Numbered from the stretch's first letter, positions 34,676-43,758 are shown. The stretch is DNA of 64,000 nucleotides from Mumia flava (GCF_002797495.1 NZ_PGEZ01000001.1:744001-808000); one strand, 5' to 3'. Made by a program: numbers and translations. Notes: generated by a model not told the origin, from the sequence alone.

Positions 34676-34811
34676 TGCGTTGCCGGCAACGCATGCTGGC
34701 CCTTCCCCGGATCGCGTTTGCGTTGCCGGCAACGGAAACACGTTCAGGGCACCGACGAAGCGCGCGCCGTTCCGTTGCCCTGATCCACCTTCCGTTGCCG
34801 GCAACGGAAGG
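34676..34811. repeat. Cluster of three CGTTGCCGGCAACG palindromes between divergent genes
   Basis: CGTTGCCGGCAACG occurs as the centre of three palindromes. TGCGTTGCCGGCAACGCA is perfect over 18 bp at 34676-34693. A 24-bp version with one mismatched pair lies at 34716-34739. A perfect 24-bp version with CCTTC/GAAGG flanks lies at 34788-34811. A half site CCGTTGCC is at 34772-34779. All lie between the MoxR start (34603) and the next forward gene (34874). They may be operators for an unknown regulator or members of a dispersed palindromic repeat; no gene is credible in this stretch. Confidence 0.75.
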
Positions 34812-34873
34812 CGGCTGCCGTACCGCGGGCAATGGATCGGACAAATCCGCTGAAACCGGTCTAGCGTCGAAGG

Positions 34874-35365
34874 ATGTCCGAAGAGAGCATGGTCGCGCTG
34901 CTGCAGGACGGTCTCGCGCAGCACGGAATCCACGACACGCTGCTGGCCGCGGGCCAGTTCGCTCCACGCGGCTCGTCCGGAGCGCGGTTCGCCGGCGGGA
35001 TGATCGGCGACACGGTCGGCGGCGAGCTCGGCAACCTCGGGTCGGCCGTCGGGGTCGGCGTCGGCTACATCGCCGGCGGGGAGGCCGCCTCGCAGGCCAG
35101 CGGCCTCCCGCGCTCGATGCTGGTCGGCGTCTCGGCGACGACGGTCTACGGCATGCATGCGGCCACCCGCCGCAGCGAGCCCGACCGCCTGCTCTTCGCG
35201 GTGCCGCGCGACGAGCTGACGGTCCACGTCCACCAGCGCGGGATGGTCCGGGTCCTCGAGCTGGTCGACGACGAGAGCGACGCGCACATCGAGCTCGAGG
35301 GGAACCGCCTCCCGGTGACGCACTCCAAGGACGTGATCGAGCACCTGCAGGAGCCCGTACGCTGA
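34874..35365 (+). CDS. Hypothetical protein, Gly-rich N-terminus
   Basis: 163 residues. A weakly hydrophobic, glycine-rich stretch with GxxxG spacing (ARFAGGMIGDTVGGELGNLG and VGVGVGYIAGGEA, about residues 38-72) resembles membrane-inserting glycine-zipper segments. It is followed by a beta-rich C-terminal half (DRLLFAVPRDELTVHVHQRG). ATG 34874 is preceded by GTCGAAGGATG, a usable Shine-Dalgarno. I do not recognise the family. It precedes the DUF808-like gene on the same strand. Confidence 0.65.
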   Translation: MSEESMVALLQDGLAQHGIHDTLLAAGQFAPRGSSGARFAGGMIGDTVGGELGNLGSAVGVGVGYIAGGEAASQASGLPRSMLVGVSATTVYGMHAATRRSEPDRLLFAVPRDELTVHVHQRGMVRVLELVDDESDAHIELEGNRLPVTHSKDVIEHLQEPVR

Positions 35366-35404
35366 GCCCGTGACCCTGACCCCGCACCTTGCTCGGACCC
35401 GCGC

Positions 35405-36343
35405 GTGAGCGCCGGGCTCGCCGCCCTCCTCGACGACGTCGCCGCGCTGGCCCGCCTGGCCGCCGCCTCGGTGGACGACGTCGGCGCGGCCGCCGGGCGC
35501 GCGAGCGCAAAGGCCGCCGGCGTGATCGTGGACGACGCGGCCGTGACGCCCCGCTACGTCCAGGGCCTCGAGGCCCGGCGTGAGCTCGCGGTGATCAAGA
35601 AGATCGCCGTCGGATCGCTGCGCAACAAGCTGCTCTTCATCCTCCCGGCCGCGCTGCTGCTCAGCCAGTTCGCTCCGTGGCTGCTCACGCCCATCCTCAT
35701 GGTCGGCGGCGCGTACCTGTGCTTCGAGGGCGCGGAGAAGATCTGGGAGAAGGTCTCGGGGCACCACCCGCCCGAGGCGCCGTCCACGGCACGCGGCGCG
35801 GACGCCGAGGCAGCCGTGGTCTCGTCGGCGGTACGGACCGACTTCATCCTCTCGGCCGAGATCATGGTGATCGCCCTGAACGAGGTCGCCGACGAGCCGT
35901 TCGTCTCGCGCGCGCTCATCCTCGCCGTCGTCGCGCTCGCCATCACCGCCCTCGTGTACGGGGTGGTGGGCCTGATCGTGAAGATGGACGACGTCGGTCT
36001 CTCGTTGTCGACCCGCAGCTCCGATGCCGCCGCGGCGATCGGCCGTGGACTCGTCCGCGCGATGCCGGTCGTGCTCGCGACCCTGTCGGTGGTCGGCGTG
36101 ATCGCGATGCTGTGGGTCGGCGGCCACATCCTGCTCGTCGGCGTCGACGACCTCGGCTGGCACGCGCTGTACGACGCCGTCCACCACCTCGAGGAGGCGG
36201 CGCACGACGCCCTTCCCGCGCTCGGGGGCGCGGCCGGGTGGCTCGTCAACACCGCCGCGTCGGCCGTGATCGGGCTGCTCGTCGGCGCCGGCGTCGTCGC
36301 GGCCGTGCACCTGGTCCAGCGGGTGCGGGGCGGCCGGCACTGA
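35405..36343 (+). CDS. DUF808-family membrane protein (YedI-like)
   Basis: 312 residues. It begins MSAGLAALLDDVAALARLAA and keeps the family pattern: DDAAVTPRYVQGLEARRELAVIKKIAVGSLRNKLLFILPAALLLS in outline, GGAYLCFEGAEKIWEKV, RTDFILSAEIMVIALNEV, AALGRGLVRAMPVVLATLSVVG-like end helices. About five to six membrane helices. The function of DUF808 is unknown. GTG 35405 is chosen as the first residue of conserved sequence. It could be co-transcribed with the preceding gene (39-base gap). Confidence 0.85.
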   Translation: MSAGLAALLDDVAALARLAAASVDDVGAAAGRASAKAAGVIVDDAAVTPRYVQGLEARRELAVIKKIAVGSLRNKLLFILPAALLLSQFAPWLLTPILMVGGAYLCFEGAEKIWEKVSGHHPPEAPSTARGADAEAAVVSSAVRTDFILSAEIMVIALNEVADEPFVSRALILAVVALAITALVYGVVGLIVKMDDVGLSLSTRSSDAAAAIGRGLVRAMPVVLATLSVVGVIAMLWVGGHILLVGVDDLGWHALYDAVHHLEEAAHDALPALGGAAGWLVNTAASAVIGLLVGAGVVAAVHLVQRVRGGRH

Positions 36344-36392
36344 CGGCACCCGTCAGCAGCTCACCGCGACCCCGGGACGGGCGGCGGGCAGG

Positions 36393-37865
36393 TCAGGCGG
36401 TCGCTCCGGAGTGCGGGCAGACAGCGGGTGCCCCGGCCCCGGCGGCGACCGCGTCGGCCGCCACCGCGTCCTCGGTGCCGGCCCCGGGCGTACGGCGCGT
36501 CAGGGTCACCTCCAGGCCCTGCGGCATCAGTGTCAGCCGCTCGTCGATCCGCAGCGTGTACGCCGGGTCGGCCGCGACGTCGTAGCGGTGCAGGATCCGC
36601 GCCAGCGCCATCGTCGCCTCGTGCAGCGCGAACTGACGGCCGATGCACGCGCGCTCCCCCGTGCCGAACGGCTTGGTCGTGCTCGACAGGCGCGTCCGCG
36701 ACCGCTCCGGGTCGAACGTGTCGGCCGACTCGCCCCACGCGGCCGGATCACGCTGGACGAGAGGCAGCACCACCAGCGCCCAGTCCTCCGGGGTCATGGT
36801 CCACCGGCCGCCGAGCGTCGTGGTCTCGCGCGGGCTGCGCGCGTACCCGGGCGCGGTCGGCCACAGCCGCAGCGCCTCGTCGAGCACCTTGCGGACGTAG
36901 CGGAACCGCGGCACCTGCTCGTACGAGGGTGTGGCGTCCGCGTCGCTGCCGAGGATCGCGTCGGTCTCCGCCTGCGCCTTGGCCATCACCTCGGGGTCGC
37001 GGGTCAGGTAGTAGAGCGCGAACGAGAGGGCGCCCGAGGTCGTCTCGTGCCCGGCGACGAGGAACGTGAGGATCTGGTAGCGGATGTTCTCGTCGGACAG
37101 CCGCTGCCCGGTCTCGGGGTGCGCCTGCTCCAGCATGATGCCGAGCAGGTCGTCGCCTCCGGTCGTCGCACCCGACCGGCGGGACGCGACGATGTCGTCG
37201 AGGAAGCGCTGGGCGTAGTCGAGCTGGTGCGCGTGCTTGCGGTCCAGCCGACGGGCGAGCAGCGTCGAGCCGGGCAGCGCCAGGAGGACGCCCTTGCGCC
37301 GGCCCAGCGTCAGGGCCACGACCATGGCCTCCACGAACGGGTGCACCTCGTCGGTGGCGAAGGAGTCGAACGCCTGGCTGAACCCGGTGCGTCCGATCGT
37401 CTCCAGGGTCAGCCGGGTCATGTCCGCCGAGACGTCGACGCGTCCCGACCCGGCGTCCCAGGCCGCGAAGAGCTCGTCGAGCGTCTCGGCCATCACCGGG
37501 TGGTAGCGCTGCATCGCGTGCTTGGTGAACGCGGGCGCGAGCAGGTCGTGGGCGAGCTGCCAGTTGGGCTCGTCGTTGTGCGCGGTGAACAGGCCGTCAC
37601 CGGCGATCCCCCGCAGGCCCTCGAGGGCCGGGGAGTTCGCCTTCACGAACCGGCTCTCGTCGTTGAGCTCGGCCGCGAGCTCCGCAGAGGTGACGAAGAC
37701 GAACTTCTGCCCGAACACGACGATCTCGAAGATCGGCCCGAGGTCGCGGTGGCGCTCGAGGATCGACTGGACGGGGCGCTCGGGGTCGATGGCGTGGGCG
37801 TCCTTCATCCAGCGGCGCCGTCCAGCGGGGTGCGGGAACGTGAAGCCGGACCAGTCGTTGCGCAT
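36393..37865 (-). CDS. Cytochrome P450, CYP102-like heme domain without reductase
   Basis: 490 residues. It matches the heme domain of self-sufficient CYP102 (P450 BM3-type) fatty-acid hydroxylases along its length: GDGLFTAHNDEPNWQLAHDLLAPAF, I-helix LVAGHETTSGALSFALYYL, K-helix ExxR in EALRLW and heme loop PFGTGERACIGRQFALHEAT with the Cys ligand. The chain ends about where BM3's linker begins, with an Ala/Gly-rich tail CPHSGATA, so no FMN/FAD reductase is fused and none is adjacent; electrons must come from elsewhere. ATG 37865 has a strong Shine-Dalgarno (CGAGGAG). Divergent from a TetR gene. Confidence 0.9.
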   Translation of the reverse strand: MRNDWSGFTFPHPAGRRRWMKDAHAIDPERPVQSILERHRDLGPIFEIVVFGQKFVFVTSAELAAELNDESRFVKANSPALEGLRGIAGDGLFTAHNDEPNWQLAHDLLAPAFTKHAMQRYHPVMAETLDELFAAWDAGSGRVDVSADMTRLTLETIGRTGFSQAFDSFATDEVHPFVEAMVVALTLGRRKGVLLALPGSTLLARRLDRKHAHQLDYAQRFLDDIVASRRSGATTGGDDLLGIMLEQAHPETGQRLSDENIRYQILTFLVAGHETTSGALSFALYYLTRDPEVMAKAQAETDAILGSDADATPSYEQVPRFRYVRKVLDEALRLWPTAPGYARSPRETTTLGGRWTMTPEDWALVVLPLVQRDPAAWGESADTFDPERSRTRLSSTTKPFGTGERACIGRQFALHEATMALARILHRYDVAADPAYTLRIDERLTLMPQGLEVTLTRRTPGAGTEDAVAADAVAAGAGAPAVCPHSGATA

Positions 37866-37906
37866 CGGTAACTCCTCGTTGCACGTCGGTTCAACAAGCG
37901 TCCTTC

Positions 37907-37930
37907 ACTACTGAACCGGTGTCAAGTAGT
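37907..37930. promoter_or_regulatory. Candidate TetR operator between P450 and regulator genes
   Basis: ACTACT (37907-37912) and AGTAGT (37925-37930) are inverted 12 bases apart, ending 8 bases before the TetR start. A second inverted pair, CGGTTCA (37887-37893) and TGAACCG (37912-37918), overlaps it. The intergenic region is only 73 bases, so either site would control both genes. Confidence 0.5.
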
Positions 37931-37938
37931 CTCGCTGC

Positions 37939-38568
37939 ATGGCACCGTCGAGGACTCGGCTCTCCCCCGAGGAGCGTCGCGAGCAGCTGCTCGCGCTGGG
38001 CGCACGCCTGTTCGCCACCGAGCCGTACGAGGACGTGCACATCGAGCGCGTCGCCGAGAGCGCAGAGGTCTCGCGCGGCCTGCTCTACCACTACTTCCCG
38101 ACCAAGCGAGCGTTCTTCGCCGCACTGCTCGCCCGCGCGGCCGAGCAGCTCGCGCACGACACCGCCCCCGACCCGACCGCGACACCACGCCAGCAGCTGC
38201 TCGCCGGGATCGAGCGCTACCTCGACCACTGCGCGGCCAACCCGTCGGCCGCCCGGACGATCCATCGCGGCGCCGCGAGCGCGGACCCCGAGGTGCAGGC
38301 GATCATCGAGCAGTCGACCCAGCTGCACGAGGACCGGATCCTGGAGGTCCTCACCGGCCCGGAGGCGCCCGACGACCTGCTCCGGATGGCCGTACGGTCG
38401 TGGCTGATGCTCTTGCGCACCGCGACCCACGCGTGGATCGAGGCCGGCGCCGACAGCGCCCCGTCGCGCGACGAGGTCCGCGACACCTGTGCCGGCGCGC
38501 TGGTCGGCGCGCTCGTGGCCTTGCCGGACCGCGCGCGACCCGCGCGCGTGGCCGACCTGCTGGCCTGA
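37939..38568 (+). CDS. TetR-family regulator divergent to the P450 gene
   Basis: 209 residues. The helix-turn-helix is typical: REQLLALGARLFATEPYEDVHIERVAESAEVSRGLLYHYFPTKRAFF in outline, with the YHYFPTKRAFF recognition-helix end. The C-terminal part (LLAGIERYLDHCAANPSAARTIHRG) fits regulators of lipid or P450 genes. It is probably the repressor of the P450; the ligand could be a fatty acid, by analogy with CYP102 systems, but this is inference. Confidence 0.87.
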   Translation: MAPSRTRLSPEERREQLLALGARLFATEPYEDVHIERVAESAEVSRGLLYHYFPTKRAFFAALLARAAEQLAHDTAPDPTATPRQQLLAGIERYLDHCAANPSAARTIHRGAASADPEVQAIIEQSTQLHEDRILEVLTGPEAPDDLLRMAVRSWLMLLRTATHAWIEAGADSAPSRDEVRDTCAGALVGALVALPDRARPARVADLLA

Positions 38569-38585
38569 GCGACGGCTGCGAGGCC

Positions 38586-38852
38586 TCAGTCGGTCGAGCG
38601 CGGGAGCAGTCCCGCCTCGGTCAGCAGCCGGCGCACGGTGACCTCGACGACCAGCGAGACCCCGACCAGCGCGAACACGATCGCCGCCGCCGCGAGGGCA
38701 CCCAGCATCAGCCAGCCGATCACCTCGGCCGCGCGCGGCTGGGAGTCGGTCGTCAGCGCGAGACGGAAGATCCCGGCGAGCCCGAGCAAGCAGAAGCCCA
38801 CTCCGACGGACGTGCCTCGGGTCCAGGCGGGGCGGTCGGTCTGCGTCGTCAT
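38586..38852 (-). CDS. Small two-helix membrane protein, hypothetical
   Basis: 88 residues from ATG 38852 (a GTG three codons upstream at 38861 is an alternative). Two hydrophobic segments, GVGFCLLGLAGIFRLAL and VIGWLMLGALAAAAIVFALVGVSLVV (in outline), suggest a hairpin in the membrane with both ends in the cytosol. The C-terminus is charged (RRLLTEAGLLPRSTD). Family not recognised. It converges on the TetR gene and is divergent from the large membrane-propeller gene, 65 bases away. Confidence 0.6.
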   Translation of the reverse strand: MTTQTDRPAWTRGTSVGVGFCLLGLAGIFRLALTTDSQPRAAEVIGWLMLGALAAAAIVFALVGVSLVVEVTVRRLLTEAGLLPRSTD

Positions 38853-38917
38853 GTCCGGCACCGTAGCGAGGTGGAGGGGTCACGAACTGCGTCCGTGCGA
38901 CCTGGGACAGTGGGACC

Positions 38918-41119
38918 GTGACGGGTTGGCGCCGCGTGGTCTCGCGTCCGGTGCTGGTGCTGCTCGTGCTCCTGCCGGCGGTCGCCGCCCTCGCCCTCAC
39001 CGCGGCACTCCGGACGCCCGAGCAGCCGCACCGCGTCCCGATCCAGCTCGTGGCGCCGCCACTGGTCGCGACCACGCTCGCGGCCGAGGCGAACGACCTC
39101 GCGAACCGGCCGTTCGACGCAGCCGCGACCGACGACGCGGACGCGGCCCGCGCCGACGTCGCGGACGGGACCGCCGTCGCGTCCATCGAGGTCGACCTCG
39201 CCGGCACGCAGGACACGCTCGTGGTGAACCGGCACACCGACGACGCGCTGGCGGATGCCGTACGCAAGCAGATCGACGCCCTCGAGCAGAGCTACGGGCG
39301 GACCGTGACGGTCGAGGAGGTCACCGCCGACGGCGTCGGGCCGGCGCCGCCCGGGCGCGGGCACGCGTACGCGCTGGTGCTGTCCGCGATCCTGCTGGGG
39401 TTCGGGACGGTGGTCGTGATCTCGCTGGCCCGTGGGCCGGTCGCGCTCACGCTGCGCCTGGGGGTGGTCCGGCTGGTCGGGATCGCCGCGGCCTCCGTCG
39501 CGGGCGGGATCGTGCTTCCGCGCCTGGGGCCGCTGACGGTCCCCGGCGAACCCGTGGCGATCGGGGTGTCGGTCGCACTCGGTGTTGCCGCCGCGGCGAC
39601 CATCACGCTGGCGCTGGAGTCCCTGGCCGGGCTCGCCGGGCTCGGCCTGGCGGCGATCACGTTCCTGGCCTTCGAACCGGGCCTGCTGCGCGGCACCGAC
39701 CCGGCGCTCCAGAACGCCCCCTGGAACCAGGTCTCGTCCGTCCTCCCGAGCGGGGCCCTGCTGGACGCCGTGACCACCGCCGCGTTCTACGGCGGGACCG
39801 GCTGGGCCGTGGCGATCGCGCTGCTCGTCACGTGGGTCGCCGTCGCAGTCATGACGTCGATCACGGCGCGGTTCGTCCGCGCGCGGTACGGGATCACCCT
39901 CGACCGGCTCGGACCGATCCACCCACCACCGGACCCGAGTGACGACGCCGCGCCGACCCACCCGACCCTGTGGCGGCTCCGCGTCCTGGCCGTGGTCGTC
40001 CCGGTCGCCGTGCTGGCGCTGGCCGCGACCGCGCTCGTCCCGTCCGGAGGCTCCGCGGAGGTCGCTCGCCCGCCGAGCCGCGCGACCGAGACCGAGTGCC
40101 TGGCGACCGGCGACGTGACCAGCGTGGCCGACCTCAACCGGATCGCGAGCGACGTCCGCGGAGCGCCGCAGTTCCAGGGCGGCGACGTCGGCGCCGACGT
40201 GGAGCTGTCGGACGGGCGGCGGCTGATGCTGTTCGGCGACACCCTGCGGGCGCCGGACTTCGACGGCCAGCGGTTCGTCCGCAACTCGATGCTGGTCTTC
40301 CAGCCCGACTGTGCCCAGGTGGTGGTCCCGGCGGACCACGGCGCGCTGATCCCGGATCGCGGCGACGGCGTGGGCTACTGGCCGATGTCGGTGGGCGCGG
40401 TCGCGTACCCGGGCTACGACCTGGTGGCCGTCGCGACGCAGCGCGTCCGCACGACCGGCGCGACGGCGCTGTCGTTCGAGAACCTCGGGCCGTCCTTCGC
40501 GATCTTCGTGGTGCGGCCGGGCCAGCCGCCTCAGCTCGTCGCCCAGGGCGACATCGGGCCGGACGACCCCGACCCGGCCCGCCCGACGTGGGGGGCGGCC
40601 TCGGCCGTGCACGACGGGTGGGTCTACCTGTACGGGACCGCGCGACCGGTGACGGACGGTGTGTTCGGGTTCTCGCTGAGCCTCGCGCGCGTCCGCCCGG
40701 AGAACATCCTCGAGCACGACCGCTGGCGCTATTGGGACGGGCGCCGCTGGTCCCGCGAGGCCGGCGAGGCCACCGAGCTGATCGGAGCCGAGGGCGGGGT
40801 CTCGCAGACGCTGAGCGTCTTCGAGTCGGACGGCACCTGGTACGCGCTCAGCAAGCGCGACGAGTTCCTCGGCGACGACCTCGTGCTCTGGAGCGCTCCG
40901 GCACCGACCGGCCCGTTCACCGCCCAGCCGCCCGTCGCGCAGCTGCCCAGCGACACGACCCGCGGGCTGCTGCGCTACATGCCGCTCGCGCACCCCGACC
41001 TGCTGCCCCGGAAGGACACCGTCGTCGTCTCGTACAGCCGCAATCGCACCGACGTCGACGAGGTGATCGACAACCCGCTGCGCTACCGCCCGCGGTTCCT
41101 CCGCGTCCCGCTGCCCTGA
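38918..41119 (+). CDS. Membrane protein fused to a DUF4185-like beta-propeller domain
   Basis: 733 residues. Residues 1-350 look like an ABC-2/YhgE-type membrane module: a first helix (VLVLLVLLPAVAALALTAAL), an outside loop of about 115 residues, then five or more helices. Another helix (about 350-375) precedes residues 388-733, which resemble DUF4185-type five-bladed glycosidase-like propellers: DVELSDGRRLMLFGDTLRAPDFDGQRFVRNSM, ENLGPSFAIFVV, WVYLYGTAR, SFSLSLARV-like, WYALSKRDEFLG, VVVSYSRN. The propeller would face outside. GTG 38918; alone on its strand here. Substrate unknown; a cell-wall or surface glycan role is a guess. Confidence 0.72.
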   Translation: MTGWRRVVSRPVLVLLVLLPAVAALALTAALRTPEQPHRVPIQLVAPPLVATTLAAEANDLANRPFDAAATDDADAARADVADGTAVASIEVDLAGTQDTLVVNRHTDDALADAVRKQIDALEQSYGRTVTVEEVTADGVGPAPPGRGHAYALVLSAILLGFGTVVVISLARGPVALTLRLGVVRLVGIAAASVAGGIVLPRLGPLTVPGEPVAIGVSVALGVAAAATITLALESLAGLAGLGLAAITFLAFEPGLLRGTDPALQNAPWNQVSSVLPSGALLDAVTTAAFYGGTGWAVAIALLVTWVAVAVMTSITARFVRARYGITLDRLGPIHPPPDPSDDAAPTHPTLWRLRVLAVVVPVAVLALAATALVPSGGSAEVARPPSRATETECLATGDVTSVADLNRIASDVRGAPQFQGGDVGADVELSDGRRLMLFGDTLRAPDFDGQRFVRNSMLVFQPDCAQVVVPADHGALIPDRGDGVGYWPMSVGAVAYPGYDLVAVATQRVRTTGATALSFENLGPSFAIFVVRPGQPPQLVAQGDIGPDDPDPARPTWGAASAVHDGWVYLYGTARPVTDGVFGFSLSLARVRPENILEHDRWRYWDGRRWSREAGEATELIGAEGGVSQTLSVFESDGTWYALSKRDEFLGDDLVLWSAPAPTGPFTAQPPVAQLPSDTTRGLLRYMPLAHPDLLPRKDTVVVSYSRNRTDVDEVIDNPLRYRPRFLRVPLP

Positions 41120-41175
41120 CCCGGCGGGCTGAGGTCCCGCCGCAGCGGAGCCCGGGGCGCCGCCGCGCCGCGGGG

Positions 41176-42810
41176 TCAGACCCGCAGGTCGCGGCGGCGC
41201 AGCCCGGCCAGTCCGAGCAGGCCGAGCGCGACCCCGAGCGCGAGGAGCACGACCACGGCCGTGGTGTCCACGTCGTCGACGGGCAGCATGCCGAGCGCGT
41301 CGTACGGCGAGAGCGTCCGCAGCCAGTCGGCGAGCTCGAGGGTGTCCCCCAGCGTCGCGACCACGGCCGCCCACGCGACCACGACCCAGCACACGCTCTG
41401 CAGGCGCGGCACGAGACCGAGCACCGCCAGGCACAGACCCGCGAGCAGGACGAGGGCCGGCACGTACCCCGCACCGGCCGCGGTCAGCGACCCCACACGC
41501 TCCCCGTCGTCGAGGCTGAGGGCAGCCCCGGCGCCGGTCGCGAACGCGCCGACGACGAGCGTGGCGGCCCCGGTGACGAGCGACGCGGTCACCCAGGCGA
41601 GCGCCCACGAGAACCGGCCGACCGGCCGTGCGAGGACCACCTCGGCGATGCCGTCGGTCTCCTGCTCCGCCACGCGCGCGACGCCCTGCACGACGGCCGC
41701 GCCGGCGACCAGCGCGACGATCACGAGGGTGAACGACAGGTAGCCGTCCTCGGGGCTCACCCCGCCGCCCCCGCCGAGCACCTCGGCGACCTGGGCGTTC
41801 GAGTCGAGCGCACTCGCCGCCTCCTTCGTCAGCCCGGCGAACACCAGGCCGATCAGCACCGAGACCGCGGACCACGAGGCGACGAGCGAGAGCGACGTAC
41901 GCGCGGCCAGGCCCCACGGCGAGGTGAGCGCCGCGGCGGCGGACTCCGGCCCCGGCCGGGACGCCAGCACGCCCGAGCCGAGGTCACGCCGCGACAGCAC
42001 GGTGACGGCCACGCCGACGAGCACCGCCACGGCGACGAGCGGGATCACCAGGGGCCACCACCGGGCGTCGTCGGCGAACGCGCGGGTCTCCTGGAACCAC
42101 ACGAGCGGCGACGCCCACTTGACCCAGATGTCCTCGACGTCGCCGTACGCCCGCACGAGGTACGCGGCGAGCAGCAGGCCGAGCGAGAGGGTCCACACAC
42201 CGCGCGTGTGCCGGACCAGCTGGGCGGCCAGCCCGGAGATGCCGAGCCAGACGAGACCGAGCCCGGTCAGCGACGCCCCGTACAGGAACGACGGGCCGGT
42301 CGGCACCCCGTACGCCGCGAGGATCGCGCCGGCCGCGACGCCGATCACGACCAGCACGCCGGCGACGACGATCGACGCAGCGGCCAGCGGCGCCGTACGG
42401 GAGACGCCGCGGGACCGCACGAGCTCGACCAGCCCGGACTCCTCCGCGCCGCGGGTGGCGCGCGCGATCAGCGAGGTGACGAGCACCGGCAGCAGCACGG
42501 GGGCGATGAACGCGAACTCGTCGGCCACGATCCCGCCGAGCGTGTCGGCGCCGTACGGGATGCCGTTGATCGCGACGAACGCCTGGTTGCCCTCGAGCGC
42601 CTGGGCGTAGCCGGCCTGGAGCTTCGGAGTCGGGTAGAGGGACTTGATCGACGCGACCACCGACCAGAACAGCACGATCGTCGACAGCGTCCAGACGGTG
42701 ATCCGGACGCGGTCGCTGCGCAGCCGGATCCGCAGCATCGCGGCGAGGCCGGAGCCCGATCGCGGCTGATCCGTACGCGGAGGTGCCGGTGCCTGCGTCG
42801 CCACGCTCAC
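41176..42810 (-). CDS. ABC exporter permease (polyketide-antibiotic-exporter type)
   Basis: 544 residues with about 12 hydrophobic helices in two similar halves, as in the TetB(58)/tetronasin-type ABC-2 exporters of actinobacteria. It begins LRIRLRSDRVRITVWTLSTI and includes LVELVRSRGVSRTAPLAAAS and EQETDGIAEVVLARPVGR in matching positions of the two halves. GTG 42810 overlaps the ATPase stop (GTGA), so ATPase and permease form a coupled pair. Efflux of a drug or lipid-like compound is expected; the upstream TetR gene suggests inducible resistance. Confidence 0.88.
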   Translation of the reverse strand: MSVATQAPAPPRTDQPRSGSGLAAMLRIRLRSDRVRITVWTLSTIVLFWSVVASIKSLYPTPKLQAGYAQALEGNQAFVAINGIPYGADTLGGIVADEFAFIAPVLLPVLVTSLIARATRGAEESGLVELVRSRGVSRTAPLAAASIVVAGVLVVIGVAAGAILAAYGVPTGPSFLYGASLTGLGLVWLGISGLAAQLVRHTRGVWTLSLGLLLAAYLVRAYGDVEDIWVKWASPLVWFQETRAFADDARWWPLVIPLVAVAVLVGVAVTVLSRRDLGSGVLASRPGPESAAAALTSPWGLAARTSLSLVASWSAVSVLIGLVFAGLTKEAASALDSNAQVAEVLGGGGGVSPEDGYLSFTLVIVALVAGAAVVQGVARVAEQETDGIAEVVLARPVGRFSWALAWVTASLVTGAATLVVGAFATGAGAALSLDDGERVGSLTAAGAGYVPALVLLAGLCLAVLGLVPRLQSVCWVVVAWAAVVATLGDTLELADWLRTLSPYDALGMLPVDDVDTTAVVVLLALGVALGLLGLAGLRRRDLRV

Positions 42811-43739
42811 GAGGCAGCCCCTGACTCGTACGCCGAGGCGAACAGCTCGTCCAGCGACGGCGGGGTCGCCGTCAGGGTGAGCAGCCCCGCGTCCTGGAGG
42901 GCGACCAGGGCCTCCGGCAGGTGGTCCGGCGGCACGGTGAAGCTCGACTCGACCTGCCCGTCGACGCGGGTCGACGCCAGATCCGCGAGCGCGGCGACCG
43001 AGTCCAGCCCCGCGACGTCGCCCGAGGTCGTCGCGCGCACCTTGGTGCGGGTCCGGCGGCGCAGGTCCGCGAGCGCGCTCGACTCGACCGTGCGGCCCTG
43101 GCGGATGATCGTGACCGTGTCGGCCAGCGCGTCGACCTCACCGAGGATGTGGCTCGACAGGAGCACGGTCGTCCCGGCCTGCGCGCGCTCCCGTACGCAC
43201 TCCTGGAAGACCTCCTCCATCAGGGGGTCCAACCCCGACGTCGGCTCGTCCAGCACGAGCAGGTCGACGTCGCTGGCGAGCGCGGCCACCAGGGCTACCT
43301 TCTGGCGCGTGCCCTTCGACAGGTCGCGGGCGCGCTTGGTCGGGTCGAGATCGAACCGCTCGGTCAGCTCGGATCGCCGGTCGGCGTTGATCCGCGGGCC
43401 GGAGGTCGCGAGGAGGTCGATGCACTCGCCGGCGCTCAGCGAGGGCCAGAGCACGACGTCGCCCGGGACGTACGCGAGCCGCTCGTGCAGCTCGACGGCG
43501 TGCCGCCACGGGTCGCGACCGAAGAGCAGGGGCCGACCGCCGTCCGCGCGTACCAGGCCGAGCAGGATCCGGATCGTCGTCGACTTCCCGGCGCCGTTCG
43601 GGCCGAGGAACCCGTGGACCGAGCCCGGCTCGACCCGCAGATCGAGGCCGTCGAGGGCGTGCGTACGGCCGAAGTGCTTGTCGACGCCGGCGAAGTCGAC
43701 GATCGGGTCGCTGGTCGGACCGGTGGTCGGATCGGGCAT
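42807..43739 (-). CDS. ABC exporter ATP-binding protein
   Basis: 310 residues. Walker A GPNGAGKSTT, Q-loop YVPGDVVLWP, signature LSKGTRQKVALV (LSxGxRQK variant typical of DrrA-like exporters) and Walker B LLVLDEPTSGLDPLM with switch His in LLSSHIL. The C-terminal extension (residues 220-310) is the usual DrrA-type tail. ATG 43739 has a Shine-Dalgarno (AGGGGA). First gene of the exporter operon, divergent from a TetR gene with an operator-like palindrome between. Confidence 0.92.
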   Translation of the reverse strand: MPDPTTGPTSDPIVDFAGVDKHFGRTHALDGLDLRVEPGSVHGFLGPNGAGKSTTIRILLGLVRADGGRPLLFGRDPWRHAVELHERLAYVPGDVVLWPSLSAGECIDLLATSGPRINADRRSELTERFDLDPTKRARDLSKGTRQKVALVAALASDVDLLVLDEPTSGLDPLMEEVFQECVRERAQAGTTVLLSSHILGEVDALADTVTIIRQGRTVESSALADLRRRTRTKVRATTSGDVAGLDSVAALADLASTRVDGQVESSFTVPPDHLPEALVALQDAGLLTLTATPPSLDELFASAYESGAAS

Positions 43740-43758
43740 CCGCGTCCCCTTTTGGCAG

